Part shown: piece after piece, positions 54,550 to 64,000 of the stretch
Layout of the letters: every line of letters begins with the position of its first letter
Position numbering within the stretch: position 1 is the stretch's first letter
Source of the DNA: Roseiarcus sp963816065
GTDB lineage: Bacteria; Pseudomonadota; Alphaproteobacteria; Rhizobiales; Beijerinckiaceae
Direction: 5' to 3'
DNA length: 64,000 nucleotides
Assembly (NCBI GenBank): GCA_963816065.1
Contig: CAWFJG010000011.1
Location: 62,001 to 126,000, forward strand
Position numbers and translations under genes: made by a program
The notes under the pieces: model-generated
Database searches by the model: none
The model's input: only the letters and a program-made list of their open reading frames with translations
What the model was told of the DNA's origin: nothing

Positions 54550-56133
54550 ATGCCGGGTATGGTCCGCAATATCTTCTCGGTCGGCGGGTGGACGGTCGTC
54601 TCCCGCCTGACCGGCTTTTGCCGCGACATGGCGCTGGCGGCGCTGCTCGGCGGCGGGGCGCTCAACGACGCCTATGTGGCGGCGATCAAGCTGCCCAACC
54701 AGTTCCGCCAGATCTTCGGCGAGGGTTCGTTCAACGCCGCATACCTCCCGACCTACACCCGCGTGCTGGCGACCAAGGGGCCCGAGGCGGCGGGTCATTT
54801 CGCCAGCCAGGTGTTCACGCTGCTGATCCTGTCGCAGGTCGTCCTGCTCGGTCTGGTCTATCTCGACATGCCGCTGCTCGTGCAGATCACGTCGCCCGGC
54901 TTCGTGCGGGAACCCGAGAAGTTCGCCAACGCGGTCGCGATGTCGCGGATCATGTTCCCCTACATCACGTTCATCGCGGTCTTCGCCCTGCACCAGGGCA
55001 CGCTCAACGCCAACAATTCCTGGAGCGTGCCGGCCGCCGCGCCGGCCGCGGCCAACCTGTGCATGATCGCCTTTCTGGCCTGGGCGACGTACTTCCCGAA
55101 GGCGTCGCCGGGCGTGGCCGCGATGGCGAGCTGGGGCTTTCTCGCCTCGGGGGCGACACAGCTCGCCATCGCCATGGTCGATGCGCGTCGGCGCGGCTTG
55201 CTCGAGCGCCTGACCCGGCCGCGCTGGACGCCCGAGGTGCGTCAGTTCTTCTGGATGCTCGGTCCGGCGATCGGCATTTCGGCGAGCTATCAGATCGGCG
55301 CGCTCGCCGACCAGATCGTCGGCTCGCTCCTGCCGACGGGCGGTCTCTCGGCGATCAGCTACGCCGACCGCCTCTATCAACTGCCAGGCGGCGTGATCAT
55401 CATCGCGACCGGATCGGTGCTGCTCCGGGAAATGGCGGCCCTGATCGCGCGAGGCGACGATGATGCGGCGCTGCACGCGCAAAATCGGGCGGCCGCGCTG
55501 ACGGTCGCGCTCGGCGCGCCGTTCGTCGTCGTCTTCCTCTTGATTCCGGACCTGATCATCGGCGCCGCCTTCGAGCACGGCGCGTTCAAGGCCAGCGCGA
55601 CCCATCAGGCCGCGGCGGTGCTTGCCGCCTACTCGCTGGGCATGCCGGCCCTGTTCGTCGACCGGATCGTTGCGGCGAGCTTTCTTGCGCGTGGCGATAC
55701 GGCGACGCCAATGAAGGTGACGCTCGTCGGGGTCGCGCTGAACGTCGCACTCAAGGTCCTGCTCTATCGGCCGCTCGGCGCGCCGGGCCTTGCCGTGGCG
55801 ACGGCGGCCGGTCTGTGGCTAAAAGTCGCGGGAACCTACACGCTTGCCCGCCGGCGCGGCTGGACGGCGCCCGACGACAAGTTCCTGGGCGCAGCCGCCG
55901 CGACGGTGTTTGCTTCCGGCGCCCTCGCGCTCGCTCTGACGCTCGCCGATCCCGGCCTGATCACTCTGCTGACGCATGCGCGGTTCGGCCGCGAAATCCG
56001 CCTCCTTCTCCTCGCAACGCTAGGGATCGCCGTCTATTTTCCGGCGCTGGCGGCTGGCCTCGGGCTGACTGGCGCGGCGCCGGCCGGCGCCCTTCGCCGG
56101 GCGCTGCGAGCGACGCGACGGTCCCGCCGATAA
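54550..56133 (+). CDS. murJ: Lipid II flippase MurJ (MviN)
   Basis: The 527-residue polytopic protein has about 14 helices. The opening (NIFSVGGWTVVSRLTGFCRDMALAALLGGG) and FRQIFGEGSFNAAYLP are MurJ hallmarks; SYADRLYQLPGGVI and the A-S-F-L-A-R-GDT-TPM motif are also present. It moves lipid-linked peptidoglycan precursors across the inner membrane. No glnD lies upstream, although that pairing is common in alphaproteobacteria. Confidence 0.96.
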   Translation: MPGMVRNIFSVGGWTVVSRLTGFCRDMALAALLGGGALNDAYVAAIKLPNQFRQIFGEGSFNAAYLPTYTRVLATKGPEAAGHFASQVFTLLILSQVVLLGLVYLDMPLLVQITSPGFVREPEKFANAVAMSRIMFPYITFIAVFALHQGTLNANNSWSVPAAAPAAANLCMIAFLAWATYFPKASPGVAAMASWGFLASGATQLAIAMVDARRRGLLERLTRPRWTPEVRQFFWMLGPAIGISASYQIGALADQIVGSLLPTGGLSAISYADRLYQLPGGVIIIATGSVLLREMAALIARGDDDAALHAQNRAAALTVALGAPFVVVFLLIPDLIIGAAFEHGAFKASATHQAAAVLAAYSLGMPALFVDRIVAASFLARGDTATPMKVTLVGVALNVALKVLLYRPLGAPGLAVATAAGLWLKVAGTYTLARRRGWTAPDDKFLGAAAATVFASGALALALTLADPGLITLLTHARFGREIRLLLLATLGIAVYFPALAAGLGLTGAAPAGALRRALRATRRSRR

Positions 56134-56649
56134 GCTGGCAATCGGCTCCGGCCTCGTTCGGGGGCACGACCAGGAGCGGCCGACGGATCTGGCGGGCAAA
56201 CCCCTGTTGACCCAAGCAATAGTATTACAATATGAGATTAGCGCCTCGCGGGACTGCGCGCAGCGAATGCGCGTCGACCACAACGAGAGGCGGTGCGTCC
56301 AGGATCTCGAAAAGGAGCCCGACCGGACAGGCGGAACGTCGGAAATCGGGACAGCGCGCGCGCTGGAGCAGATGCTTGCATGCCGGCGCGTTGAGCGATA
56401 GACGGCGTCGGGCGCGGCGACAGCGCAAGCGGGAGGATAACGCTGTAGGGCGACAGAACGGCGCCGATCCTCATCCAATGGCGGCCGCCGTCGAGCCGAA
56501 CCGATATTGGCAATTATCGTCGTCGTGGCCAGGCGGACGCGCTTGCGCCGGGCGGCGCAAGAGTTCCGTGCGCCGGCTTCGCCGACGCAGGAAGTCCGCC
56601 GACCGGCGGGCGGGTATGAAGAGGCCAGGAGTTGGCCGAGGAGGAAGGC
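56134..56649. other. Intergenic region upstream of the chvE operon
   Basis: About 516 bp contain no gene I can support. A local A/T-rich patch at 56208-56240 contains TTGACC and ATATGA about 17 bases apart, a possible promoter for the sugar operon, though it lies some 400 bp upstream. No operator palindrome is obvious. Confidence 0.4.
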
Positions 56650-57714
56650 ATGAAGTTGATGAAATTTGCGGCGGCGCTAGCGTTCGGCGTTCTCGCCGTC
56701 GCGACCGCCGCTCAGGCGGACGACAAGCCGACAATCGGCATCTCGATGCCGACCAAGTCTTCCGCGCGCTGGATCGCGGACGGCGACAATATGGTCAAGG
56801 TGCTGCAGGCCAAGGGATACAACACCGACCTGCAATATGCCGACAACGACATTCCGACCCAGCTCAACCAGATCGAGAACATGATCACCAAGAAGGAGAA
56901 GGTCCTGGTGATCGCGGCGATCGACGGCACGACGCTGTCCAACGCCCTGCAGAAGGCTGCGGACGCGGGGATCAAGGTCGTCTCCTATGACCGACTGATC
57001 GTCGGCTCGCCGAACGTGGACTACTACGCCACCTTCGACAACTTCCAGGTCGGGGTCGAGCAGGCCAAGACGCTCGTCCACGGCCTCGGTCTCGACCAGG
57101 GCAAGACCGGTCCGTTCAACATCGAACTGTTCGGCGGCTCGGCCGACGACAACAACGCCTTCTTCTTCTACAACGGCGCCATGTCCGTCCTGCAGCCGTA
57201 CATCGACAAGGGCGTTCTCGTCGTCCAGTCGAAGCAGATGGGCATGGACAAGGTCTCGACCCTGCGTTGGGACGCGGCGACCGCCCAGACCCGCATGGAG
57301 AACCTCCTCTCGGCCTATTACACCAAGAAGAAGGTCGATGCGGTCCTGTCGCCTTATGACGGCATCAGCATCGGCATCATTTCGGCGCTGAAGGGCGTCG
57401 GCTACGGCACCGCGGACCAGCCCATGCCGGTCATCTCCGGCCAGGACTCGGAAATCCCGTCAGTCAAGTCGATCATCGGACACGAGCAGTATTCGACGAT
57501 CTTCAAGGACACCCGCGACCTCGCCAAGGTCTCGGCGGGCATGGTGGACGCGATCGTCAAGGGCGGCAAGCCGGAGATCAACGACACGACGACCTATAAC
57601 AACAAGGTCAAGATCGTGCCGTCCTACCTGCTGAAGCCGGTGCCGGTCGATGCGACCAACTGGAAGCACGTTCTGGTCGACAGCGGCTACTACAAGCTCG
57701 ACCAGCTGCAGTAA
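56650..57714 (+). CDS. chvE: ChvE-like multiple-sugar-binding periplasmic protein
   Basis: The 354-residue protein has a signal peptide (to AAQA). The mature part is strongly ChvE-like: TIGISMPTKSSARWIADGDNMVK, DIPTQLNQIENMITK, VVSYDRLIVGSPNVDYYATFDN and GQDSEIPSVKSIIGHEQYSTIFKDTR. It binds galactose, arabinose, glucose and related sugars, and in plant-associated relatives it also signals to VirA. ATG 56650 follows GAGGAAGG. It is the first gene of a five-gene operon. Confidence 0.93.
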   Translation: MKLMKFAAALAFGVLAVATAAQADDKPTIGISMPTKSSARWIADGDNMVKVLQAKGYNTDLQYADNDIPTQLNQIENMITKKEKVLVIAAIDGTTLSNALQKAADAGIKVVSYDRLIVGSPNVDYYATFDNFQVGVEQAKTLVHGLGLDQGKTGPFNIELFGGSADDNNAFFFYNGAMSVLQPYIDKGVLVVQSKQMGMDKVSTLRWDAATAQTRMENLLSAYYTKKKVDAVLSPYDGISIGIISALKGVGYGTADQPMPVISGQDSEIPSVKSIIGHEQYSTIFKDTRDLAKVSAGMVDAIVKGGKPEINDTTTYNNKVKIVPSYLLKPVPVDATNWKHVLVDSGYYKLDQLQ

Positions 57715-57729
57715 GCAGCTGCCGAAACC

Positions 57730-57756
57730 GGCCTCCGTGCGTCCAGCGCGGAGGCC
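57730..57756 (+). promoter_or_regulatory. Intercistronic hairpin between chvE and gguA
   Basis: GGCCTCCG (57730-57737) and CGGAGGCC (57749-57756) form a perfect 8-bp stem with an 11-base loop, starting 15 bp after the chvE stop. There is no T-run. It probably stabilises the abundant chvE message relative to gguAB, like the hairpin at 11393-11437 in the other ABC operon. Confidence 0.6.
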
Positions 57757-57824
57757 GCCGATTAGGCTTGGCCCGCCGTCCGCGATGTGGCTAAAGTGCG
57801 ACAAAACATGGTCAGGGCCGAGAC

Positions 57825-59366
57825 ATGCCTGTAATCCTGGAAATGAAGGGAATTACCAAGAAATTCCCAGGCGTTATCGCTCTGCGAGACGTGAACTTTG
57901 CGGTCGAGGAGGGCGAAATTCACGCCCTTTGCGGCGAGAACGGCGCTGGAAAATCCACGCTGATGAAAGTGCTCAGCGGGGTCCATCCTTACGGAAGCTA
58001 TGAAGGCCAGATCCTCTACAAGGGCGAGGAACGGCGCTTCCACCGGATCGCCGACAGCGAGCATGTCGGCATCATCATCATCCATCAGGAGCTTGCCCTC
58101 GCGCCGCAGCTCTCGATCGCCGAGAACATCTTCCTCGGCAACGAACCCGGCCGGAACGGCGTCATCGACTGGAATGAATCGTTCCGCCGCAGCCGTGAGT
58201 TGATGCAGAAAGTGGGCTTGAAGGAATTGCCCAATACGCTCATCACCAACATCGGCGTGGGCAAGCAGCAACTGGTCGAAATCGCCAAGGCGCTGTCGAA
58301 GAAGGTGCAAGCTCCTGATCCTTGACGAGCCGACCGCGAGCCTCAACGAAGCCGACAGCGCCGCCCTTCTCAACCTGCTGCTCGAGTTCAAGAAGCAGGG
58401 CATGACGTCGATCCTGATCTCGCACAAGCTCAACGAGCTGGCCAAAGTCGCGGACTCGATCACCGTCCTGCGCGACGGCTCGACCGTCGAGACCATCGAC
58501 TGCCGCGCCGGGCAGGTCAGCGAGAGCCGGATCATCAAGAGCATGGTCGGCCGCGAGATGACGGAGCGCTATCCGCCTCGCAATTCAGCGATCGGCGAGG
58601 AGTTGTTCTCGATCCGCGACTGGCGCGTCGAGCACCCGCAGCACGCGGGCCGCGCGGTGGTGAAGGGTGTGAACCTGCATGTGAAGCGCGGCGAGGTGGT
58701 CGGGATCGCCGGCCTCATGGGCGCCGGCCGCACGGAACTCGCCATGAGCGTGTTCGGTCGCGCCTATGGCCGCAACATCACCGGCGCGGCGATGCTGGAG
58801 GGGCGCGACGTCAAGCTCGACACGATCGACGATGCGATCGAGGCGGGCCTCGCCTACGTCACCGAGGATCGCAAGACAACTCGGACTGATCCTCAACGAG
58901 GACATCAAGCACAACATCACGCTCGCCAAACTCGACGGGCGTTTCCGAAAGCGGCGTCATCGACGACGCGCGCGAAGAGCAGGTCGCCACCCGTTATCGC
59001 AGCGCGCTGCGCATTCGTTCCTCGAGCATCCATCAGCGGACGCTCGACCTTTCCGGCGGAAACCAGCAGAAGGTCGTGCTGAGCAAATGGCTGTTCACCG
59101 AGCCGAAGGTCCTGATGCTCGACGAGCCGACACGCGGGATCGACGTCGGCGCGAAGTACGAGATCTACATGATCATCAACGACCTCGCGTCGCAGGGCAA
59201 AGGCGTCATCGTCATCTCCTCGGAGATGCCCGAGCTTCTTGGCATCTGTGACCGGATCTACGTGATGAACGAGGGCAGGTTCGTCGACGAAATGCCCGCC
59301 AAGGAAGCCAGCCAGGAGAAGATCATGGCGTCGATCATGCGCCAATACGCAGGGGCGTTCCAATGA
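57825..59366 (+). CDS. gguA: Sugar ABC transporter ATP-binding protein GguA (three frameshifts)
   Basis: Corrected, this is a 512-residue two-domain ATPase. Walker A is GENGAGKST and the first signature is VGKQQLVEIAKALS. After a shift at about 58310 come LLILDEPTASLNEADSAALL, ISHKLNEL and GLMGAGRTELAMSVFG. After shifts at about 58878 and 58930 come LGLILNEDIKHNITLAKLDG and LDLSGGNQQKVVLSKWLF...LMLDEPTRGIDVGAKYEIY. Each break fits one extra base, and three insertions keep the total at 3n. It powers uptake of ChvE-bound sugars. Its stop overlaps gguB (ATGA). Confidence 0.9.
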
Positions 59367-60594
59367 GCTCGCAAATCCAGGCGGACGCCGCCGCCCTCAA
59401 GGCCGAAGTCCGCGGCCAGCTGTGGAAAGACAATCTGCGCGACTACGGGCTGCTTGGCTCGCTGCTGCTGATCGTCTTGTTCTTCTACTTCATAACGGCG
59501 GACCACGCGTCCGTCGCGCCGGTCAATATTACCAACCTGATCATGCAGAACTCCTACGTCGTCATCATGGCGCTGGGGATGCTGCTGATCATCGTGGGCG
59601 GCAACATCGACCTCTCGGTCGGCTCGATCGTCGGTTTCGTCGGCGCGGTCGGCGGCACGCTGATCGTCTACATGAAGCTCCCCTACCCGCTGGTGATCGT
59701 CATCTGTCTGGCGACGGGGATCATTATCGGCGCGGCGCAGGGCTATCTGGTCGCCTACGCCAAGATGCCATCGTTCATCGTGACGCTCGGCGGCATGCTG
59801 ATCTTCCGCGGCCTCACCGGCAACATGCTGCTCGGGCAGTTCGTCGGACCCTTCCCGAAGGGCTTCCAGAATATCGCCTCGGGGTTCATGCCCGACTTCA
59901 CGGACCTCGGCCGGCTCGGCAGACGCTACCGGAATGGGCGCAGATCCGCTGGGTGTCGCTCCTGATCGGCGTGGTCGGCGCGCTGGCGATGTTCGTCTCC
60001 AGCTTCCGGCGCTGGCGCAGGTCCAAGGCGGATGCGATGGAAGTCGAGCCGCTGGCGCTTCTGATCGGCAAGAACGTCGTGTTCGCCGCGATCATCGTCG
60101 GCATCGCCTGGAACCTCGCGCTCTACAAGGGCCTGCCGGTCATCCTGGTGATCATGGCGGTGCTGGCGCTGCTATACGGCTTCATCACCACCCGGACCGT
60201 GATCGGCCGGCGCATCTATGCGCTCGGCGGCAACGTCCTCGCCGCGCGGCTCTCCGGCGTCAAGACCGAAAGGCTGATCTTCTTCACCTTCGCCAATATG
60301 GGCCTGCTCGCCGCGCTCGCGGGCATCGTTGTTGCGGCGCGCCTCAACTCGGCGACCCCGAGCGCCGGCAACTCCTTCGAACTCGACGTCATCGCCGCCT
60401 GCTTCATCGGCGGCGTGTCGGCCTCGGGCGGCGTCGGCAAGGTGATGAACGTGGTCATCGGCGCATTGTTCATGGGCGTCATGAACAACGGCATGTCGCT
60501 GATCGGCCTCGGCATCTTCTGGCAGCAGGTGGTCAAGGGCCTCGTTCTGCTCGCCGCCGTCTACGTCGACGTCTATCAGAAGCGCAAGGGCTGA
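59363..60594 (+). CDS. gguB: Sugar ABC transporter permease GguB (one frameshift)
   Basis: Part 1 (MSSQIQADAAALKAEVRGQL, IMALGMLLIIVGGNIDLSVGSIVGF, AKMPSFIVTLGGMLIFRGL) ends near 59920. The rest (QTLPEWAQIRWVSLLIG, RRIYALGGNVLAARLSGVKTERL, ACFIGGVSASGGVGKVMNVVIGALFMGVMNNGMSL) is in another frame. One missing base is inferred. The corrected length is about 410 residues with about 10 helices, a CUT2-family permease working with GguA and ChvE. Confidence 0.9.
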
Positions 60595-60614
60595 CGGCTC
60601 TAGAGGGACGCGCC

Positions 60615-61803
60615 ATGTCTTCGCTGAGCGTCCGAAGCGCGCGACGTGGCGCAGGAGTTCGGCCTGCGCTTCGGCCGAGCGGCGACGGTCAGGGTCAGTC
60701 GCGCGCCCGGCCGGGTGAACCTGATCGGCGAGCACACCGACTACAACGCCGGCTTCGTCATGCCGGCGGCGCTCGATTTCGCCACTCTGGTCGGCGGCGC
60801 GCCGCGGGCCGACCGCAACATCCGCGTCTATTCCGTGTTCATGGACGAAACGCGCGAGTTCGACCTCGATCGGCCCGCGCCGAGCGGGCGTCACGACTGG
60901 TCGGACTACGTGTTCGGCGTCGCGGCCATGATCGAACTGGATGGCCGGCGGCTCGCCGGCGCGGACCTCGTCATCTCGAGCGACGTGCCGCTCGGAGCGG
61001 GGTTGAGCTCCTCGGCGGCGCTCGAAGTCAGCGTCGCCCACGCGCTCCTCGCGGCTTCCGGCCTGCCCTTCGACCCAGTCGCGGTCGCCCGCATCTGCCA
61101 GCGCGCCGAGAACGACTTCGTCGGCATGCGCTGCGGCATCATGGACCAGTACATCGCGGCCTGCGGCGTGGCGGGCGCGGCGCTGGTGATCGACTGCCGC
61201 TCGCTGACCTCGCGCCCCGTGCCGATCGCGCCGAATCTCCGCCTCGTCATCGCCAATTCCAACGTCCGCCATCAGCACGCCGGCGGCGAGTACAACGACC
61301 GCCGCGCAGCCTGCGAGGAGGGCGTCTGGCTGCTGAAGCCGCATCTCGGGCCGATCGAGGCGCTGCGCGACGTGTCGCCGGGCGATCTCGAACGCTGGCG
61401 CCGCGCCCTGCCCAACCTCGTCTATCGCCGCTGCCGCCATATCGTGACCGAGAACGCGCGCGTGCTCGAGGCCGAGGGAGCGCTGAAGGCGAATGATTTC
61501 GCCGCCTGCGGCGCGGCGATGAACGCCTCGCAGGTCTCGATGCGCGACGACTTCGCCATCACCTGTCCGGAAATCGATTTCCTCGCCGATTTCGCGCAAG
61601 GCGTCGAAGGCGTCTACGGATCGCGCATGACCGGGGGCGGCTTCGGCGGCTGCACGGTGAGCCTGGTCGAAGCGGACGCGGTCGACAGCCTGAACAAGGC
61701 GCTCGTCGACGCCTATCGGGTCGCCTTCGGGCTCGATGCGGAGGTGTTCGTCTGCTCGCCGTCCGACGGCGCGGGCTTCGTCGATTTCAGCGCCCGGCCA
61801 TGA
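60615..61803 (+). CDS. galK: Galactokinase (possible frameshift in first codons)
   Basis: The GHMP kinase has GRVNLIGEHTDYNAGFVMP (galactokinase signature), the ATP loop PLGAGLSSSAALEVS and the C-terminal MTGGGFGGCTVSL. It phosphorylates galactose at C1. The open frame starts at GTG 60646, only 15 codons before the core. A better N-terminus is gained from ATG 60615 (MSSLSVRS, then RDVAQEFGLRFG) if one extra base near 60640 is removed. Its stop overlaps galT (ATGA). It is part of the ChvE-GguAB-GalKT operon. Confidence 0.93.
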
Positions 61804-62822
61804 CGATCGACCTCGGCGACACATCGCATCGGCGTTTCAATCCGCTGACCGGCGAATGGGTTTTGGTCTCGCCGCACCGGATGAAACGCCCCTGGCAGGG
61901 CAAGCGGGAAGCGATCCCCGCTTCGGGTCTGCCGGCTCATGACCCGAATTGCTATCTCTGCGCCGGGAACCTGCGCGCCAATGGCGCGCGCAATCCCGAC
62001 TACCGGCACACTTTCGTATTCGACAACGACTTCGCCGCTCTCGCGCCGGACGCGCCCGACGCGCGGGTCGACGACGGCCTCCTCCTCGCCCAAGGCGAGT
62101 CGGGCGTTTGCCGGGTGTTGTGTTTTTCGCCGCGCCACGACCTGACGATCGCCATGATGGACGTCGCCGACATCGAGCGGGTGGTGGACGCCTGGGTCGA
62201 GGAGACGATTACGCTCGGCGGCCGTCCGGATATCGGCGCGGTGCAGATCTTCGAGAACCGCGGCGAGATCATGGGCTGCTCCAACCCGCATCCGCACGGC
62301 CAGATCTGGGCGACCCGCCATCTGCCCAACGAGATGGAGAAGGAAACCCACGCCCAGGCGCAATATCTGATCGCGCACGGGCGGCCGCTGCTGGTCGACT
62401 ATCTCGCTCAGGAGCTGCGCTTAGGCGAGCGGATCGTGGCGGAAAACGCGCATTTCGTCACGCTTGCGCCATTCTGGGCGATCTGGCCGTTCGAGACGAT
62501 GATTTTACCCCGCCGGCGGATCGGCGGGTTCGACGAGCTGGCCGCCGAGGAAAAGAGCGCGCTCGCCGCCGCCCTCTCCGACCTGACCCGCCGCTACGAC
62601 CGGCTGTTCGACGTGTCCTTTCCCTATTCGATGGGCTTCCATCAACGGCCGACCGACGGCGCCGTCCATGCCGAATGGCAGATGCACGCCCATTTCTACC
62701 CGCCGCTCCTGCGCTCGGCGACGGTGAAGAAGTTCATGGTCGGCTTCGAGATGCTCGGCTCTCCCCAGCGCGACCTGACGCCGGAGGCCGCGGCGGCCAG
62801 GTTGAGGGAGCTCGCCGCGTAG
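61800..62822 (+). CDS. galT: Galactose-1-phosphate uridylyltransferase
   Basis: The 340-residue protein has catalytic His in NPHPHGQIW, zinc-type Cys pair in NCYLCAGN, FNPLTGEWVLVSPHR at the N-terminus and the C-terminal HAEWQMHAHFYPPLLRSA. It converts galactose-1-phosphate with UDP-glucose to UDP-galactose and glucose-1-phosphate. The start is coupled to the galK stop. galE and galM are not in the window, so the Leloir pathway must be completed elsewhere. Confidence 0.96.
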   Translation: MTIDLGDTSHRRFNPLTGEWVLVSPHRMKRPWQGKREAIPASGLPAHDPNCYLCAGNLRANGARNPDYRHTFVFDNDFAALAPDAPDARVDDGLLLAQGESGVCRVLCFSPRHDLTIAMMDVADIERVVDAWVEETITLGGRPDIGAVQIFENRGEIMGCSNPHPHGQIWATRHLPNEMEKETHAQAQYLIAHGRPLLVDYLAQELRLGERIVAENAHFVTLAPFWAIWPFETMILPRRRIGGFDELAAEEKSALAAALSDLTRRYDRLFDVSFPYSMGFHQRPTDGAVHAEWQMHAHFYPPLLRSATVKKFMVGFEMLGSPQRDLTPEAAAARLRELAA

Positions 62823-63156
62823 GCCTTCGGGCGGGACTTGCAGAGCGGTCTTCGGAGGTCGACTACTCTTCCAGCCGTCGGCTCCTTCTCCACGAAGTGG
62901 GAAAGGCGGCGCGAAGCGCCGGATGGGGGTGCGGAAAGCCGATATGATCCCGCGAAGGTTCGCGGTGATGGTCGCGCAATCCGATCTGGGCCGAGGGGGC
63001 GCGCCACGCCCCATCCGGCCTCCGGCCACCTTCCCAAGTGAGCTGGGGAAGGAATTCGCGTAATCCGGGACAGCGGCCTAAGACAGAAAATCGCGGCGCC
63101 CGGGAGAGTTGTCGCGATCCATGCTTCGGCCGATCGTCCCCGAAATCGACCCTCAG
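62823..63156. other. Intergenic region between convergent galT and NCS2 genes
   Basis: About 334 bp have no gene, no clear terminator and no repeat that I can support. Convergent transcription ends here. Confidence 0.5.
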
Positions 63157-64000
63157 CTATTCCGCCGGCTGCGCCGCGAGCTTGCCGTGGTCGTGCTCCT
63201 GATGCGGCTCGGCCGGCGCGATGTGGGCGTATCGGGCGAAGCCGAACAGCATCGCCGACACGCCGAGATAGGCGAGCGCGACGACGGGCGACTGGCCGAC
63301 GCCGATCGCCTCGCCGTGAATGAAGCCGAAGAAGGTCAGGATCGCGCCGGCGAGCGCGAAGGCCGCCGCCTTCTCGAACTGCCGGTCGATGATGAAGACG
63401 GTGATCGCGCCGAGGATGATGCCCGCGAGCGTCGCGCCGCCGCCCAGCGTCCCAAGCCCGTTGTAGAGCACGCCGACCTGCGCCGAGCTTGGCGAGGCCG
63501 ACCGCGGCGGCGTTGGTGCCGGCCGCGCCGAGCGCGTTGTCGATCATGCGTCTTGCCCCAGGCGGCGATCTGCGGCAGCAGCGCCAGCATGATCGCCGGC
63601 GCGTGCGCCTTGCGGCGATTCCTGGAACGCCTGCGAGCCGATCAGCATGCCGATGTAGAGCAGGATCGGCAGGATCGCGACGACCGGGATGAGGCTCGAC
63701 ATGAGCGCGATGATGCCGAACCAGGTGAGCACGAGAACGATCATGCCGGTCGCCGCCGAATAGCCGATGCGCCCGCCCATCGCCTTCCAGCCGGGATGGC
63801 CGATATAGACCGCGTTGATGAACGGATTGCCCAGCAGGCAGCCGATCAGGCTGATGACGCCGTCGGCGGTGAGCACCGCGTGGTCGGGAAAGCGAATCGC
63901 CCGCGGCCGCGGCGCTCTCGACATTGTCCATCGCCTCGACGAGATCGTAGATGCCGAACGGGATGGCGGTGACCAGGATGACGCCGAGGTACTTGAACCC
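63157..64000 (-). CDS. NCS2-family purine permease, C-terminal part (truncated by window, at least four frameshifts)
   Basis: The gene enters from beyond 64000. The readable order is GFKYLGVILVTAIPFGIYDL, VEAMDNVESAAAAGDS, then FPDHAVLTADGVISLIGCLLGNPFINAVYIGHPGWKAMGGRIGYSAATG, then KAHAPAIMLALLPQIAAWGKT, MIDNALGAAGTNAAAVGLAKLG and VLYNGLGTLGGGATLAGIILGAI. The LIGCLLGNPF...YIGHPGWKAMG block is typical of xanthine/uracil/AzgA-like permeases. Frame changes near 63898, 63607, 63549 and 63487 each fit one extra base. The His-rich C-terminus ends PAEPHQEHDHGKL. Confidence 0.82.

Noticed and set aside
57825..60594. True pseudogenisation of gguA and gguB
   Set aside because: Both sides of every break stay coding, all catalytic motifs survive and the surrounding operon is intact; single-base sequence errors are simpler.

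Overview
The window is about 65% GC and densely coding, and it reads like a chromosome of an alphaproteobacterium in the order Hyphomicrobiales (Rhizobiales). The evidence is a ChvE-GguA-GguB sugar transporter linked to galK/galT, a rlpA / tmk-holB neighbourhood, rlmN-hflK-hflC, a single-chain biotin-dependent acyl-CoA carboxylase, an alphaproteobacterial-type SOS box (GTTC-N7-GTTC) and several interspersed palindromic repeats. A Beijerinckiaceae/Methylocystis/Rhodoblastus-like relative is a reasonable guess, but it is an inference from gene style only. No rRNA, tRNA or CRISPR array was found.

Layout. 1-1.9 kb: a two-component signalling cluster (receiver, hybrid histidine kinase, receiver). 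2-5.2 kb: PAP2 phosphatase, SDR oxidoreductase, glutathione S-transferase and GMP reductase. 5.3-15.5 kb: an accessory, rearranged zone. It holds an SOS-controlled helix-turn-helix gene, REP/MITE-like repeats, a DUF4160-DUF2442 pair and a ribose-type sugar ABC operon. Around that operon lie repeated fragments of a lytic transglycosylase gene and a C39-like cysteine peptidase gene, with one full copy of each on its right. 15.7-21 kb: rlmN-hflK-hflC-terC and a SorC-type regulator. 21.8-26.6 kb: an AraC regulator, then a secreted-protein operon (HdeA-like, Cys-rich, arylsulfatase, small membrane protein). 26.8-27.5 kb: a Phd/VapC toxin-antitoxin pair. 27.6-34.9 kb: single-chain acyl-CoA carboxylase, acyl-CoA ligase, SnoaL-like protein and a TetR/SDR pair with a clear operator. 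35-40.6 kb: a helical-repeat protein, a tannase-family esterase, an SGNH esterase and a nitrilase-family amidase. 40.6-44.6 kb: folD, holB, tmk, rlpA. 46-56 kb: GH3 glucosidase, haemolysin-III-like protein, Tat-exported phosphoesterase, UbiH-like monooxygenase, YXWGXW surface protein, MurJ. 56.6-62.8 kb: chvE-gguA-gguB-galK-galT, a galactose/arabinose uptake plus Leloir operon. The right edge holds a truncated NCS2 purine permease.

A striking technical feature is that about 20 reading-frame breaks occur in otherwise well-conserved genes. Nearly all are explained by one extra base and a few by one missing base. The carboxylase alone needs four corrections, gguA three and the NCS2 permease at least four. 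The flanking frames stay coding with no further damage, so most of these look like assembly or read indels rather than true pseudogenes. They are annotated as one gene each, with the break positions given.

No fully convincing new defence or mobile system was found. The best candidates for new biology are: (i) the SOS-box-controlled HTH gene with internal peptide repeats; (ii) the rearranged locus with the DUF4160/DUF2442 pair and the C39-like peptidase; (iii) the 11-bp-phased GCCTGTT array at 49.5 kb; (iv) the hairpin cluster at 45.16-45.23 kb; and (v) the nitrilase gene bracketed by folD 3' sequences.
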